A stretch of DNA of 46,634 bases from Burkholderiaceae bacterium (GTDB lineage: Bacteria > Pseudomonadota > Gammaproteobacteria > Burkholderiales > Burkholderiaceae_C): contig SCRU01000099.1 of NCBI GenBank assembly GCA_004323695.1, positions 1-46,634 of the forward strand, written 5' to 3'. Of the stretch, positions 8,953 through 17,176 are shown piece after piece. The position numbers and the translations under genes are program-made. The stretch's first letter is position 1. Each line of letters starts with the position of its first letter. The notes beneath the pieces were generated by a model. It made no database searches. It saw only the letters and a program-made list of their open reading frames with translations, and was not told the DNA's origin.

Positions 8953-11175
8953 ATGAGCATGAAAAACGACATCAAGCTGCTTCGCATCACCTATTTGCGC
9001 GGCCCCAACATCTGGACTTACCGGCCCGCGCTCGAAGTCTGGCTCGATCTCGGTGAGCTCGAGGATTGCCCGTCCCATGTGCTGCCCGGCTTCAACGACC
9101 GACTGATAGCCCTGCTGCCGGCTCTGGCGGAACACCACTGCGGCGTCGGCGAGCGCGGCGGCTTTTTGCAGCGCCTGGTGAGCGGTACCTGGATGGGCCA
9201 TGTTCTGGAACACGTGGTGATCGAGTTGCTCAACCTGGCCGGCATGCCGACGGGTTTCGGCCAGACTCGCAGCACATCCCGGCGCGGTGTCTATCGCATG
9301 GTGTTCCGCGCGCGCGACGAGCATGTTGCCCGCGCTGCGCTGGCGCAAGGACATCGGCTGCTCATGGCGACGATCAATCAGCAACCTGTCGATGTCCCCG
9401 CTGCCGTCGCACTGGTGCGGGCCCAGGTGGACGACAGCTATCTCGGCCCGAGCACCGCGAGCATCGTGGCCGCGGCAAGCGATCGCCGGATTCCGCATAT
9501 CCGGCTGAATGAGGGGAACCTCGTGCAGTTGGGTTACGGCGCCGCCCAGCGCAGGATATGGACGGCCGAAACCGAGCTTACCAGCGCCATTTCCGCCGGG
9601 ATCGCGAGTGACAAGGACCTGACCAAGCAGTTGCTCAAGTCCTGCGGTGTTCCGGTCCCCGACGGCGAAATAGTGGGCAGCGCCGACGCCGCTTGGGCAG
9701 CCGCACAGGATATTGGCCTGCCCGTGGCGGTCAAACCGACCGATGGCAACCATGGCCGGGGAGTGGCCCTGGATTTGACGTGCGAAGCAGATGTGCGCGC
9801 CGCGTACGAAGTGGCGCAACTGCATGGCAGCGAAGTGATGGTCGAGCAATTTACACGTGGCCATGAGCACCGGATGCTGGTCGTGGGCGGCCGGCTGGTG
9901 GCAGCCGCGCGCGGCGACGCGGCCTGGATCGTCGGCGACGGTCACTCATCGGTGGCGGAGCTGGTGGATGGCCAGATCAACACTGACCCCCGGCGCGGCC
10001 TGGCGGAAGACTGCCCACTCAACCTGGTCGAAACCCGTACCGACGAGAACATCCTGCTCGAACTGCAACGTCAGGGGTTGACGCCGGACGACATCCCTGC
10101 CGCCGATCGTCGGGTGCTGATCCAGCGCAACGGCAACGTGGCAATCGACTGCACCGATACCGTTCACCCGGCGGTTGCCCACGCTGTTTCACTGGCGGCA
10201 CGCGTGGTGGGACTCGATGTTGCGGGAATCGACGTGGTCGCCGAGGACATTTCGCGGCCGTTGCAGGCGCAGGGCGGCGCCGTGGTCGAGGTGAACGCCG
10301 GGCCCGGTCTGCTGATGCATCTGAAACCGGCTGTGGGCGCCCCCCGGCCGGTCGGCCGCGCCATAGTCGATCATCTGTTCCCCGAAGATACGAGCAATGC
10401 CGCAGGCCGCATTCCGGTTGTCGGTGTCGCCGGATCTCAAGGCACGCAAACAATCGCCCGGCTGGTGGCATGGCTGGCCCACCTGAGCGGCCGCTATGTG
10501 GGACTGGCCTGCCAGGACGGCCTGTTTCTCGACCGCCGCCGGGTCGCGCAGGTGAACTGCGCCGGCTTCGAATCAGGACGCCGGCTGCTGATGAACGTGG
10601 CAGTCGAGGCTGCCGTGATCGAAAACGGCGCTGAATCCATCCTGCGCGACGGCCTGGCTTACGACCGCTGCCAAGTCGGTGTCGTGACCGATCTGGATGG
10701 TGTCCACGAACTGGCTGAATTCGACGTCTTTACCCCGGAGCAACTCGCCAGGGTCTTGCGAACCCAGGTGGACGTGGTGTTGCCGGACGGGGTGGCGGTG
10801 CTCAATGCCGCGGATGCGCTGGTGGCGGAACTTGCCACACTGTGCGACGGTGAAGTCATTTTCTATGCGGACGATCCGGACATTCCATCCATCGCCACGC
10901 ACCGCGCAGGCGGCGGGCGGGCCGTGTTTGTTCGGGGCGGTCAGGTCGTGCTTGCGAGCGGAGCCGCCGAAACCCGGCTGGCAAGACTGGATCGGCTGAC
11001 CCACCGCGACGGCCACGGCGCGCCGTCGGACACGCTGCGCCCAGGCGTTCTGCCAGCCGTTGCCTCGGCCTGGGCGTTGAACATCTCTCCTGATTTGATC
11101 GCCGTCGGCATCGAGACCTTCGAAGCCGATCTGAAGCCCTACTTTGCCGAACCCGAGTTGCTTGCGGCCGGTTGA
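8953..11175 (+). CDS. Cyanophycin synthetase-like protein CphA' with degenerate Mur-ligase module
   Basis: The protein has 740 residues from the ATG at 8953; the frame is open earlier, but MSMKNDIKLLRITYLRGPNI is the family N-terminus. Residues 1-160 are the cyanophycin synthetase N domain. Residues 165-475 are the ATP-grasp module with conserved LGPSTASIV, VKPTDGNHGRG and VEVNAGPGLLMH, the part that in CphA adds Asp to the backbone. The Mur-ligase part is damaged: the P-loop reads GSQGTQT at 494-500 instead of GTNGKTT, and the last domain (about 130 residues in CphA) is absent. It is therefore unlikely to add Arg side chains by itself. It lies 37 bp upstream of cphA, in one operon. Tandem cphA'/cphA pairs are known from Burkholderiales; a partner or regulatory role is possible. 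Confidence 0.85.
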   Translation: MSMKNDIKLLRITYLRGPNIWTYRPALEVWLDLGELEDCPSHVLPGFNDRLIALLPALAEHHCGVGERGGFLQRLVSGTWMGHVLEHVVIELLNLAGMPTGFGQTRSTSRRGVYRMVFRARDEHVARAALAQGHRLLMATINQQPVDVPAAVALVRAQVDDSYLGPSTASIVAAASDRRIPHIRLNEGNLVQLGYGAAQRRIWTAETELTSAISAGIASDKDLTKQLLKSCGVPVPDGEIVGSADAAWAAAQDIGLPVAVKPTDGNHGRGVALDLTCEADVRAAYEVAQLHGSEVMVEQFTRGHEHRMLVVGGRLVAAARGDAAWIVGDGHSSVAELVDGQINTDPRRGLAEDCPLNLVETRTDENILLELQRQGLTPDDIPAADRRVLIQRNGNVAIDCTDTVHPAVAHAVSLAARVVGLDVAGIDVVAEDISRPLQAQGGAVVEVNAGPGLLMHLKPAVGAPRPVGRAIVDHLFPEDTSNAAGRIPVVGVAGSQGTQTIARLVAWLAHLSGRYVGLACQDGLFLDRRRVAQVNCAGFESGRRLLMNVAVEAAVIENGAESILRDGLAYDRCQVGVVTDLDGVHELAEFDVFTPEQLARVLRTQVDVVLPDGVAVLNAADALVAELATLCDGEVIFYADDPDIPSIATHRAGGGRAVFVRGGQVVLASGAAETRLARLDRLTHRDGHGAPSDTLRPGVLPAVASAWALNISPDLIAVGIETFEADLKPYFAEPELLAAG

Positions 11176-11212
11176 GCACAACAACAACAAGCCAAGATCG
11201 AAAGATACCGAC

Positions 11213-13819
11213 ATGGAAGTCTCACGTATCCGTGCCCTGCGCGGCCCCAACCTCTGGTCCCGCCACACGGCGCTGGAGGCGATCGTGTCCTGCGCTCCGA
11301 TCGAACGCGCCATCGCCGACCTGCCCGACTTCGAATCCAGATTGCGCGAGCTGTTTCCCGCCGTCGGCGCGCTGCGGCCGAGCGGCTACCAAGGTCCCGT
11401 CGCACTGGCGCACGTGCTGGAGGCCGCTGCACTCGCGCTGCAGATCCAGGCCGGATGCCCCGTCACCTTCAGCCGCACGACGGCCACGGTGGACATCGGC
11501 GTGTATCAGGTGGTTGTGGCCTATAGCGAAGAAGCCGTGGGTCGGCTGGCATTTGAATTGGCAGAGAAGCTGGTGCAGGCAACGCTGCAAGGCAACAGCT
11601 TCGATGTGGATGCATCGATCGCGCAGTTGCGCGATACCGATGAAGAAGAGCGCCTTGGCCCCAGCACCGGGGCGATCGTCAATGCCGCCGCCGCGCGCGG
11701 CATCCCCTGGCGCCGACTAACCCGGGGCAGTCTGGTTCAATTTGGCTGGGGCTCGCGCCAGCGCCGCATTCAGGCGGCCGAGGTGGACGCCACCAGTGCG
11801 GTGTCCGAATCCATTGCACAGGACAAGGAACTGACGAAACGCCTGCTGCACGCCGCCGGCGCTCCGGTGCCGATCGGCCGCCCCGTGAAGGACGCGGACG
11901 ACGCCTGGGCCGCGGCCTGTGATATCGGCCTGCCGGTCGTCGTGAAGCCGCGCGATGGCAATCAGGGCAAGGGGGTAACAGTCAACATTACCAATCGCGA
12001 GCACCTGCAAATCGGATTTCGCGCGGCCGCCGAGGTGGGTGAAGTGATGGTCGAAAAATACCTCTCCGGCAATGATTTTCGCCTGCTGGTGGTCGGCCAA
12101 CAGTTGGTTGCGGCGGCCCGGCGGGACCCCCCTCATGTGATCGGCGATGGCATCCACAGCGTGCGCGAATTGGTGGATCGGGTCAACACCGACCCCCGGC
12201 GCGGCGAAGGACACAGCACGTCGCTGACCAAGATCCGCTTCGACGAAATCGCCGTGGCGCGCCTGAACGCGCAGGGACTGGCGCCGCAATCGGTGCCAGC
12301 GAAAGGCCGCCGCGTGGTGTTGCGCAACAACGCCAACCTCAGCACCGGCGGTACCGCCACTGACGTCACCGACGACGTGCACCCGGAAGTCGCAGCCAAC
12401 GCCGTCGCCGCAGCGCGCATGGTCGGCCTGCATGTGTGCGGGGTGGACGTGGTGTGCGAGAGCGTGCTTCGGCCGATGCGTGAACAGCATGGCGGCATCG
12501 TGGAGGTCAACGCGGCCCCCGGGCTGCGCATGCATCTGTCGCCATCCTTTGGCAAGGGCCGCCCGGTCGGCGAAGCCATTGTCTCGCATTTGTTTGCCCA
12601 TGGCGATGACGGCCGCATACCCGTGGTGGCGGTCACCGGCACCAACGGTAAGACCACCACCACGCGCCTGATTGCCCACTTGATGGCCAGCAGCGCGCTG
12701 CGTGTGGGCATGACCAACACCGATGGCGTGTATGTGAACGGCCAGCAAATCGACAGCGGTGACTGCAGTGGCCCGAAAAGCGCCCGCAGCGTGCTGATGC
12801 ACCCCGACGTGGATGCCGCCGTATTTGAAACCGCGCGCGGCGGCATTCTGCGTGAGGGGCTGGGCTTCGACCGCTGCGAGGTGGCCGTGGTGACGAACAT
12901 CGGCGCCGGGGACCACCTGGGGCTCAACTACATCACCACCGTGGAAGATCTGGCGGTACTCAAGCGCGTCATCGTGCAGAACGTCGCTCCCGCCGGCTAC
13001 GCAGTGCTGAACGCCGCCGACCCCATGGTGCGTGCCATGGCGCCAAGCTGCCCGGGCAACATCATCTTCTTCGCGGCAGACCATCATCATCCCGCCATGG
13101 CCACGCAGCGGGCGCAAGGCAAGCGCACGGTCTATGTCGACGACGGCGCGATCGTGGCAGCGGAAGGATCCTGGCGCGAGCACATCGCCTTGAGCGAGAT
13201 CCCGGTCACGCGCAACGGGAGCATCGGATTCCAGGTTGAAAACGTCATGGCCGCGGTCGCCGCCGCCTGGGCCATCGGACTAAATTGGGACACGGTACGC
13301 CGCGGCCTGGCCAGTTTCAGCACCGACGCCGGCAATGTTCCGGGCCGCTTCAACATGATGGAGTACCGGGGCGCCACCGTGATCGCCGACTACGGTCACA
13401 ATCCCGACGCCATGCGGGCGCTGGTCGCCGCCGTGAACGCCCTGCCCGCCAGGCGCCGCTCGGTCGTCATCAGCGGTGCCGGCGACCGGCGCGACGACGA
13501 CATCCGGGAACAAACCGGCATTCTTGGCGACGCGTTCGACGACGTTCTGCTTTTTCAGGACGCATGTCAGCGGGGCCGGGCCGACGGCGAAGTGCTTGCT
13601 CTGCTGCGCAACGGGCTGGCACAAGCCAAACGCGCGAGTTACATCACGGAAATACGCGGCGAATTTGCCGCCATCGATGCCGCGCTGGAGCGCCTGGAGC
13701 CAGGCGACCTGTGCCTGATCCTCGTTGATCAGGTGGAACAGGCGCTGGCTCATCTGGCCCGGCGCGTCACCGAAGCCGGCTCTACCGCGCCGGCCGAGGC
13801 CCCTGCTTTGGCGTACTGA
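11213..13819 (+). CDS. cphA: Cyanophycin synthetase
   Basis: This 868-residue enzyme makes multi-L-arginyl-poly-L-aspartate, a nitrogen reserve, from Asp, Arg and ATP without the ribosome. ATG at 11213 gives the usual start MEVSRIRALRGPNLW. Domains: N domain about 1-160; ATP-grasp about 165-465 (LGPSTGAIV, VKPRDGNQGKG, VEVNAAPGLRMH); Mur-ligase-like module from about 468 with an intact P-loop GTNGKTT at 476-482, ETARGGILREGLGFD, and the C-terminal Mur domain with YGHNPDAM and SGAGDRRDDDI. The length is that of active bacterial CphA. No cyanophycinase gene is seen in the window. Confidence 0.95.
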   Translation: MEVSRIRALRGPNLWSRHTALEAIVSCAPIERAIADLPDFESRLRELFPAVGALRPSGYQGPVALAHVLEAAALALQIQAGCPVTFSRTTATVDIGVYQVVVAYSEEAVGRLAFELAEKLVQATLQGNSFDVDASIAQLRDTDEEERLGPSTGAIVNAAAARGIPWRRLTRGSLVQFGWGSRQRRIQAAEVDATSAVSESIAQDKELTKRLLHAAGAPVPIGRPVKDADDAWAAACDIGLPVVVKPRDGNQGKGVTVNITNREHLQIGFRAAAEVGEVMVEKYLSGNDFRLLVVGQQLVAAARRDPPHVIGDGIHSVRELVDRVNTDPRRGEGHSTSLTKIRFDEIAVARLNAQGLAPQSVPAKGRRVVLRNNANLSTGGTATDVTDDVHPEVAANAVAAARMVGLHVCGVDVVCESVLRPMREQHGGIVEVNAAPGLRMHLSPSFGKGRPVGEAIVSHLFAHGDDGRIPVVAVTGTNGKTTTTRLIAHLMASSALRVGMTNTDGVYVNGQQIDSGDCSGPKSARSVLMHPDVDAAVFETARGGILREGLGFDRCEVAVVTNIGAGDHLGLNYITTVEDLAVLKRVIVQNVAPAGYAVLNAADPMVRAMAPSCPGNIIFFAADHHHPAMATQRAQGKRTVYVDDGAIVAAEGSWREHIALSEIPVTRNGSIGFQVENVMAAVAAAWAIGLNWDTVRRGLASFSTDAGNVPGRFNMMEYRGATVIADYGHNPDAMRALVAAVNALPARRRSVVISGAGDRRDDDIREQTGILGDAFDDVLLFQDACQRGRADGEVLALLRNGLAQAKRASYITEIRGEFAAIDAALERLEPGDLCLILVDQVEQALAHLARRVTEAGSTAPAEAPALAY

Positions 13820-13917
13820 ACCAGCGCGGCGTTGGTCGCGGTGGGGATGATGGTCCTCACGCCGTGGCGCTATCCCACGGCACGGGGCCAGAAGCCACAG
13901 TAGAATTCACGCCTGTC

Positions 13918-13991
13918 GCGGGTGTAGTTCAATGGCAGAACGGCAGCTTCCCAAGCTTCATACGAGGGTTCGATTCCCTTCACCCGCTCCA
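13918..13991 (+). tRNA. tRNA-Gly (anticodon CCC)
   Basis: This is a complete cloverleaf with CCA encoded. The acceptor stem is GCGGGTG (13918-13924) with CACCCGC (13981-13987), then T and CCA. The D arm GTTC...GAAC is present. The anticodon loop TTCCCAA gives CCC, and the T arm GAGGG-TTCGATT-CCCTT is intact. It closely resembles enterobacterial glyU. One pair in the anticodon stem (C28 against T42) is a mismatch. A TAGAAT -10 box lies at 13901-13906. Its 3' end is the integration target of the adjacent ICE, and the gene is kept intact after insertion. Confidence 0.93.
13967..13991 (+). other. Putative attL at the tRNA-Gly 3' end
   Basis: ICEs of the clc/PFGI-1 class insert site-specifically into the 3' end of tRNA-Gly genes and duplicate that end at the far junction. 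The T-arm/acceptor half (13967-13991) directly precedes the integrase gene, so it is the probable attachment core. No second copy occurs within the window, consistent with the element continuing beyond its right edge. Confidence 0.65.
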
Positions 13992-14039
13992 CTGCATCAT
14001 TCTGAGGACTTCCAGGGAAATCCAAGGAGTTTTGTAAGT

Positions 14040-14059
14040 CGTTGTCCCGCAACGATTTT
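14040..14059 (+). terminator. Possible weak terminator downstream of tRNA-Gly
   Basis: CGTTG (14040-14044) and CAACG (14050-14054) form a five-pair stem with a TCCCG loop, followed by ATTTTT. The stem is short. It could end tRNA transcription, or it could be part of the integrase binding region. Confidence 0.35.
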
Positions 14060-14107
14060 TCAGCCTCCGGTCTTCCAAGGTCGTCCGCAGCGATCCGCTG
14101 ACAGCCA

Positions 14108-14133
14108 GGACTTTTAAGTCCACAAACAAGTCC
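14108..14133. repeat. Palindrome and repeated AAGTCC next to the attachment site
   Basis: GGACTT-TT-AAGTCC (14108-14121) is a perfect inverted repeat, and AAGTCC recurs at 14128-14133. Short repeats between the attachment core and int are typical of arm-type integrase or excisionase sites. Function is inferred from position only. Confidence 0.35.
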
Positions 14134-14225
14134 TTTTTGAGGGTTGTGCGGATGCCGGATTGTTGATGGAGGGGCGCGGCTGAGGTGAACAGCATCTGCT
14201 TCCTGACTCGTTCAGGAGCAAGCGC

Positions 14226-16079
14226 ATGGCACTCTCAGACTTGGTGGTCAAGCAAGCCAAGACCACCGGAAAGGCGTACACCCTTCCCGACATCGACGGC
14301 CTCTCCCTGGCCGTCTCCCCCGCAGGCAACAAGAGCTGGCACTTCCGCTACTACTGGCTTGGAAAGCAGCAGCGGATGTCGCTGGGCAACTACCCGGAGG
14401 TGTCGCTGCGCGACGCGCGTTCCCTGCGCGATGAAGCGCGCGCACTCGTAGCCAAGGACATCAATCCGCACCGGCACCGCAAGCAAAAGCGCGCAGCGGC
14501 CAAGCTCGCCGGCGAACACACCTTCGACGCCATCTACAAGAAGTGGCTGTCCCACCGCGAACTCAGTCTCAAGAAGGGGCGGCAGACCACGCTCTCGATC
14601 CTGCCGCGGGTGTTCGCCAAGGACGTGCTGCCAGCGCTGGGCAAGCGCTCCATCTACGACATCAAGCGGCCTGATCTGCTGGAGGTCATCGCCAAGATCG
14701 AAAAGCGCAAGGCGCTGTCCGTCGCTGAGAAAGTCCGTACCTGGTTCAACCAACTCTTCCGCTACGCGCTCGTGATCGTGCCGGACCTGGAGCAGAACCC
14801 GGCGTCCGACCTCGACGTGGTGGCGCTGCCGCTGCCTCCGGTGAACCACAACCCGTTCCTGCGCATGGCCGACCTGCCGAAGCTGTTGCAGCGGCTGCGC
14901 AAGTACAGGGGGCGGTTGCAGACCCAGCTTGGCTTGCGCTTGCTGCTCTTGACCGGCGTGCGCACCGGCGAACTGCGTCTTGCGACGCCCGATCAATTCG
15001 ACCTTGATCGCGGTCTCTGGATCATCCCACCCGAGGTGGTGAAGCAACTCCAGGTCGACATGCGCAGGAAGCGTCAGCTTCCCAAGGACATTCCGCCCTA
15101 CATCGTGCCGCTGTCGGTGCAGGCAATGGAAATCGTCCGCCACATGCTGGAGCAGTTCAAGCCGGCCCAGCATTTCCTGTTCCGGCACGACAGCGAGATG
15201 AAGAAGCGCATGAGCGAGAACACCCTCAACAGCGCGCTCAAGCGCCTGGGCTACCGCGACATGCTGACCGGGCACGGCATCCGCGGCACCATGTCCACCG
15301 CGCTCAACGAGATCGGCTACCCGAAGGTATGGGTGGACGCGCAACTCTCGCACGTCGATCCCAACAAGGTCAGCGCGACCTACAACCACGCCGAGTACGT
15401 GGAGCAGCGGCGGCGCATGATGCAGGACTGGGCCGATCGTCTCGACCTGTTCGAGCAGAACCTGGTCGAAGCTGCAAGCGTGCCGCTCACGATCCATCTG
15501 GAAGGCGTGTCCGTCGTCTCTGCGGACGAAGCCGCCGCCAATGAGTCTCGCAAGCCTGCGGCCGAGCCCGCGCCGATCTTGATCGTGACGAAACCGGGAG
15601 ACGCGATGCCACTGGTGTCGGCCGAGACGCATCGGCTGCCGGCAGTGCCGTTGCCGCGCTCCGTCATGGAGGAACCGCTGTCCGACATCCAGCGCGAGCG
15701 GATGGCACTGGTCGACGTCTTCGAGGCCGCGCACAACCTGCCGGTCGCGGAGTACGCAAAGATGGCCGGCAAGTCGCGGCGGTGGATCAGCTACGAAATC
15801 AAAGCCGGCAACCTATTGGCGTTGAACCTGGGCAACCGCGGCCAGCGCGTCCCCGACTGGCATCTTGATCCGGTCAAGCACGCGTTGATTCAGGCGGTGC
15901 TCAAGCTGAGCCGGGGCGCCGACCCCTGGCAGATCTACCAAGCGCTCCTGCAGCCGCGCGCAACGCTCCGTGGCCGCTCCGCCCTGGAAAGCGTCACCGC
16001 CACCAACCTCGACAAGCTGATCATGGCCGTAAGCACGACCGTGAAGGAAAGCGAGTGGTCGCCGCAGTACGTGGCGTAG
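14226..16079 (+). CDS. int: Tyrosine-type site-specific integrase with C-terminal extension
   Basis: The recombinase, 617 residues, should insert and excise the ICE at tRNA-Gly. The ATG at 14226 has AGGAG eight bases upstream. Residues 1-90 are the DUF4102-type arm-binding domain and about 95-190 the core-binding domain. The catalytic domain has R246 (TGVRTGEL), H350-x-x-R353 (GHGIRG), H376 (QLSH) and nucleophile Y386. Residues about 430-617 are an extra region: an HTH-like stretch (EYAKMAGKSRRWISYEIKAG, 509-528) and a tail (WQIYQALLQPRATLRGRSAL, 568-587) resembling the toxin-binding domain of Xre/MbcA/ParS antitoxins. The assignment as integrase is firm; the extension's role is unknown. Confidence 0.93.
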   Translation: MALSDLVVKQAKTTGKAYTLPDIDGLSLAVSPAGNKSWHFRYYWLGKQQRMSLGNYPEVSLRDARSLRDEARALVAKDINPHRHRKQKRAAAKLAGEHTFDAIYKKWLSHRELSLKKGRQTTLSILPRVFAKDVLPALGKRSIYDIKRPDLLEVIAKIEKRKALSVAEKVRTWFNQLFRYALVIVPDLEQNPASDLDVVALPLPPVNHNPFLRMADLPKLLQRLRKYRGRLQTQLGLRLLLLTGVRTGELRLATPDQFDLDRGLWIIPPEVVKQLQVDMRRKRQLPKDIPPYIVPLSVQAMEIVRHMLEQFKPAQHFLFRHDSEMKKRMSENTLNSALKRLGYRDMLTGHGIRGTMSTALNEIGYPKVWVDAQLSHVDPNKVSATYNHAEYVEQRRRMMQDWADRLDLFEQNLVEAASVPLTIHLEGVSVVSADEAAANESRKPAAEPAPILIVTKPGDAMPLVSAETHRLPAVPLPRSVMEEPLSDIQRERMALVDVFEAAHNLPVAEYAKMAGKSRRWISYEIKAGNLLALNLGNRGQRVPDWHLDPVKHALIQAVLKLSRGADPWQIYQALLQPRATLRGRSALESVTATNLDKLIMAVSTTVKESEWSPQYVA

Positions 16080-16103
16080 CGGCACGCGGTCGCTGCACCT
16101 GCG

Positions 16104-16730
16104 TTAGGACACGGAGCGGGCGCGGCGCGCGAATCGTTCCTGGGGCTCGGTCAGGGCTGCGCAGGGGTGCAGCAAATAGGCCATGATCACCATCGGAGCG
16201 CCGGCCAGTGGTCGTACCGCGATGCCTCGGGACTGGTAGCCGGCCAACCGCGTGGCGGGTGCGATGGTGATGCCGTAGCCCGCGGCAACGAGCGTCATCG
16301 CCATGTCGAAGGTGCCAACCGTCTGCTCAAGGGCCTGTGGTGCATCCTTGAATAGTCGATGCACCTCGGCATGCCACAGTTCTTCAGTAGACGACTGTGC
16401 GCTGATGATTGGCTGCTTCAGCAATTCGTGGCATGGCACTTCGCGGTAGACCAAGAGATGGGAGCGCTTGGCGACGGCGACTGCGAGCATGTCATGCCAC
16501 AACGGTTCGCATACCCAACCCGGCCACTTCATGGCCGCCGGCGACAGCGCGAAGTCGAAGCTATCCCGCATCGATTCACCCGCTGGCGCAGTGGCGCCGG
16601 ATTCGACCAGCGCGGTGGCAGTTTCAGGCTCTTCGGCGCGCTGCAGCGCCAGCACGTCGGCAAGCTGTGAAGGCACCCACTCGCCGAGCACGGCGACCCG
16701 GATTGCGGCGGCGGCATCGTTTGATGGCAC
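16104..16730 (-). CDS. LysR substrate-binding-domain protein lacking the DNA-binding domain
   Basis: The protein has 208 residues from a GTG start at 16730. It covers only the effector-binding half of a LysR regulator: the first beta strand AAIRVAVLGEWVPSQLADVL, then the HDMLAVAVAKRSHLL and LVAAGYGITIAPATRLAGYQ segments typical of the second lobe. The winged HTH that normally occupies the first 60-90 residues is absent, and no start that would add it is seen upstream before the divergent XRE gene. It may sense a ligand and act on a partner, or it may be a remnant. Being divergent from an XRE repressor within an ICE, a part in control of transfer is plausible but unproven. Confidence 0.75.
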   Translation of the reverse strand: MPSNDAAAAIRVAVLGEWVPSQLADVLALQRAEEPETATALVESGATAPAGESMRDSFDFALSPAAMKWPGWVCEPLWHDMLAVAVAKRSHLLVYREVPCHELLKQPIISAQSSTEELWHAEVHRLFKDAPQALEQTVGTFDMAMTLVAAGYGITIAPATRLAGYQSRGIAVRPLAGAPMVIMAYLLHPCAALTEPQERFARRARSVS

Positions 16731-16795
16731 GTCCAGTTCCTTCCCAGGGCAGAAAACTCATGGCGCAAGCATCAAACGTGCAATCGCGCCTGTGA

Positions 16796-16807
16796 GTTAA
16801 GTTTAAC
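16796..16807. promoter_or_regulatory. Small palindrome in the XRE/LysR divergent region
   Basis: GTTAA-GT-TTAAC is a perfect inverted repeat 38 bp before the XRE start, where a self-acting repressor would bind. The divergent spacer 16731-16844 holds no other gene. No firm promoter hexamers are seen. Confidence 0.35.
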
Positions 16808-16844
16808 GTGGTTTATAGCGAGTCCATCGTCGACGCTTTTGCTA

Positions 16845-17150
16845 ATGCAAAAACGTCCGATTCAGAGAGGCCGACCCCCCGGAGCCACCACCTACGAAGC
16901 CGAACCCGCCATCGCGTTTGGAGCTGCCGTTCGCGAAGTGAGAACCGACCAGGGCATCGCCCAGGAAACGCTGGCTCACATCGCTGGCATCGAACGGTCC
17001 CATATGGGCAAGATCGAGCGTGGCGAGCACACGCCTACGCTCCCCATGATCCTCAGAATTGCCCGTGCGCTGAAATGCAGTTCCGCCCACCTGATGGCCC
17101 TGACCGAAGCCAAGCTGGCCGAACCGGCTCCCTCCAAGTCAGAGGACTGA
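16845..17150 (+). CDS. XRE-family HTH transcriptional regulator
   Basis: The protein has 101 residues from the ATG at 16845; a TTG two codons earlier is also possible. After a basic N-terminus, residues about 24-88 form a cro/C1-type HTH: FGAAVREVRTDQGIAQETLA, then GIERSHMGKIERGEHTPTLP and ILRIARALKCSSAHLM, with the recognition helix in SHMGKIERG. Such small XRE proteins near int act as ICE repressors or local regulators. It diverges from the LysR-like gene and converges with the relaxase gene. The target operators are not known. Confidence 0.85.
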   Translation: MQKRPIQRGRPPGATTYEAEPAIAFGAAVREVRTDQGIAQETLAHIAGIERSHMGKIERGEHTPTLPMILRIARALKCSSAHLMALTEAKLAEPAPSKSED

Positions 17151-17176
17151 AGCCGGCCATGGGCTTGGCTGCTTAC

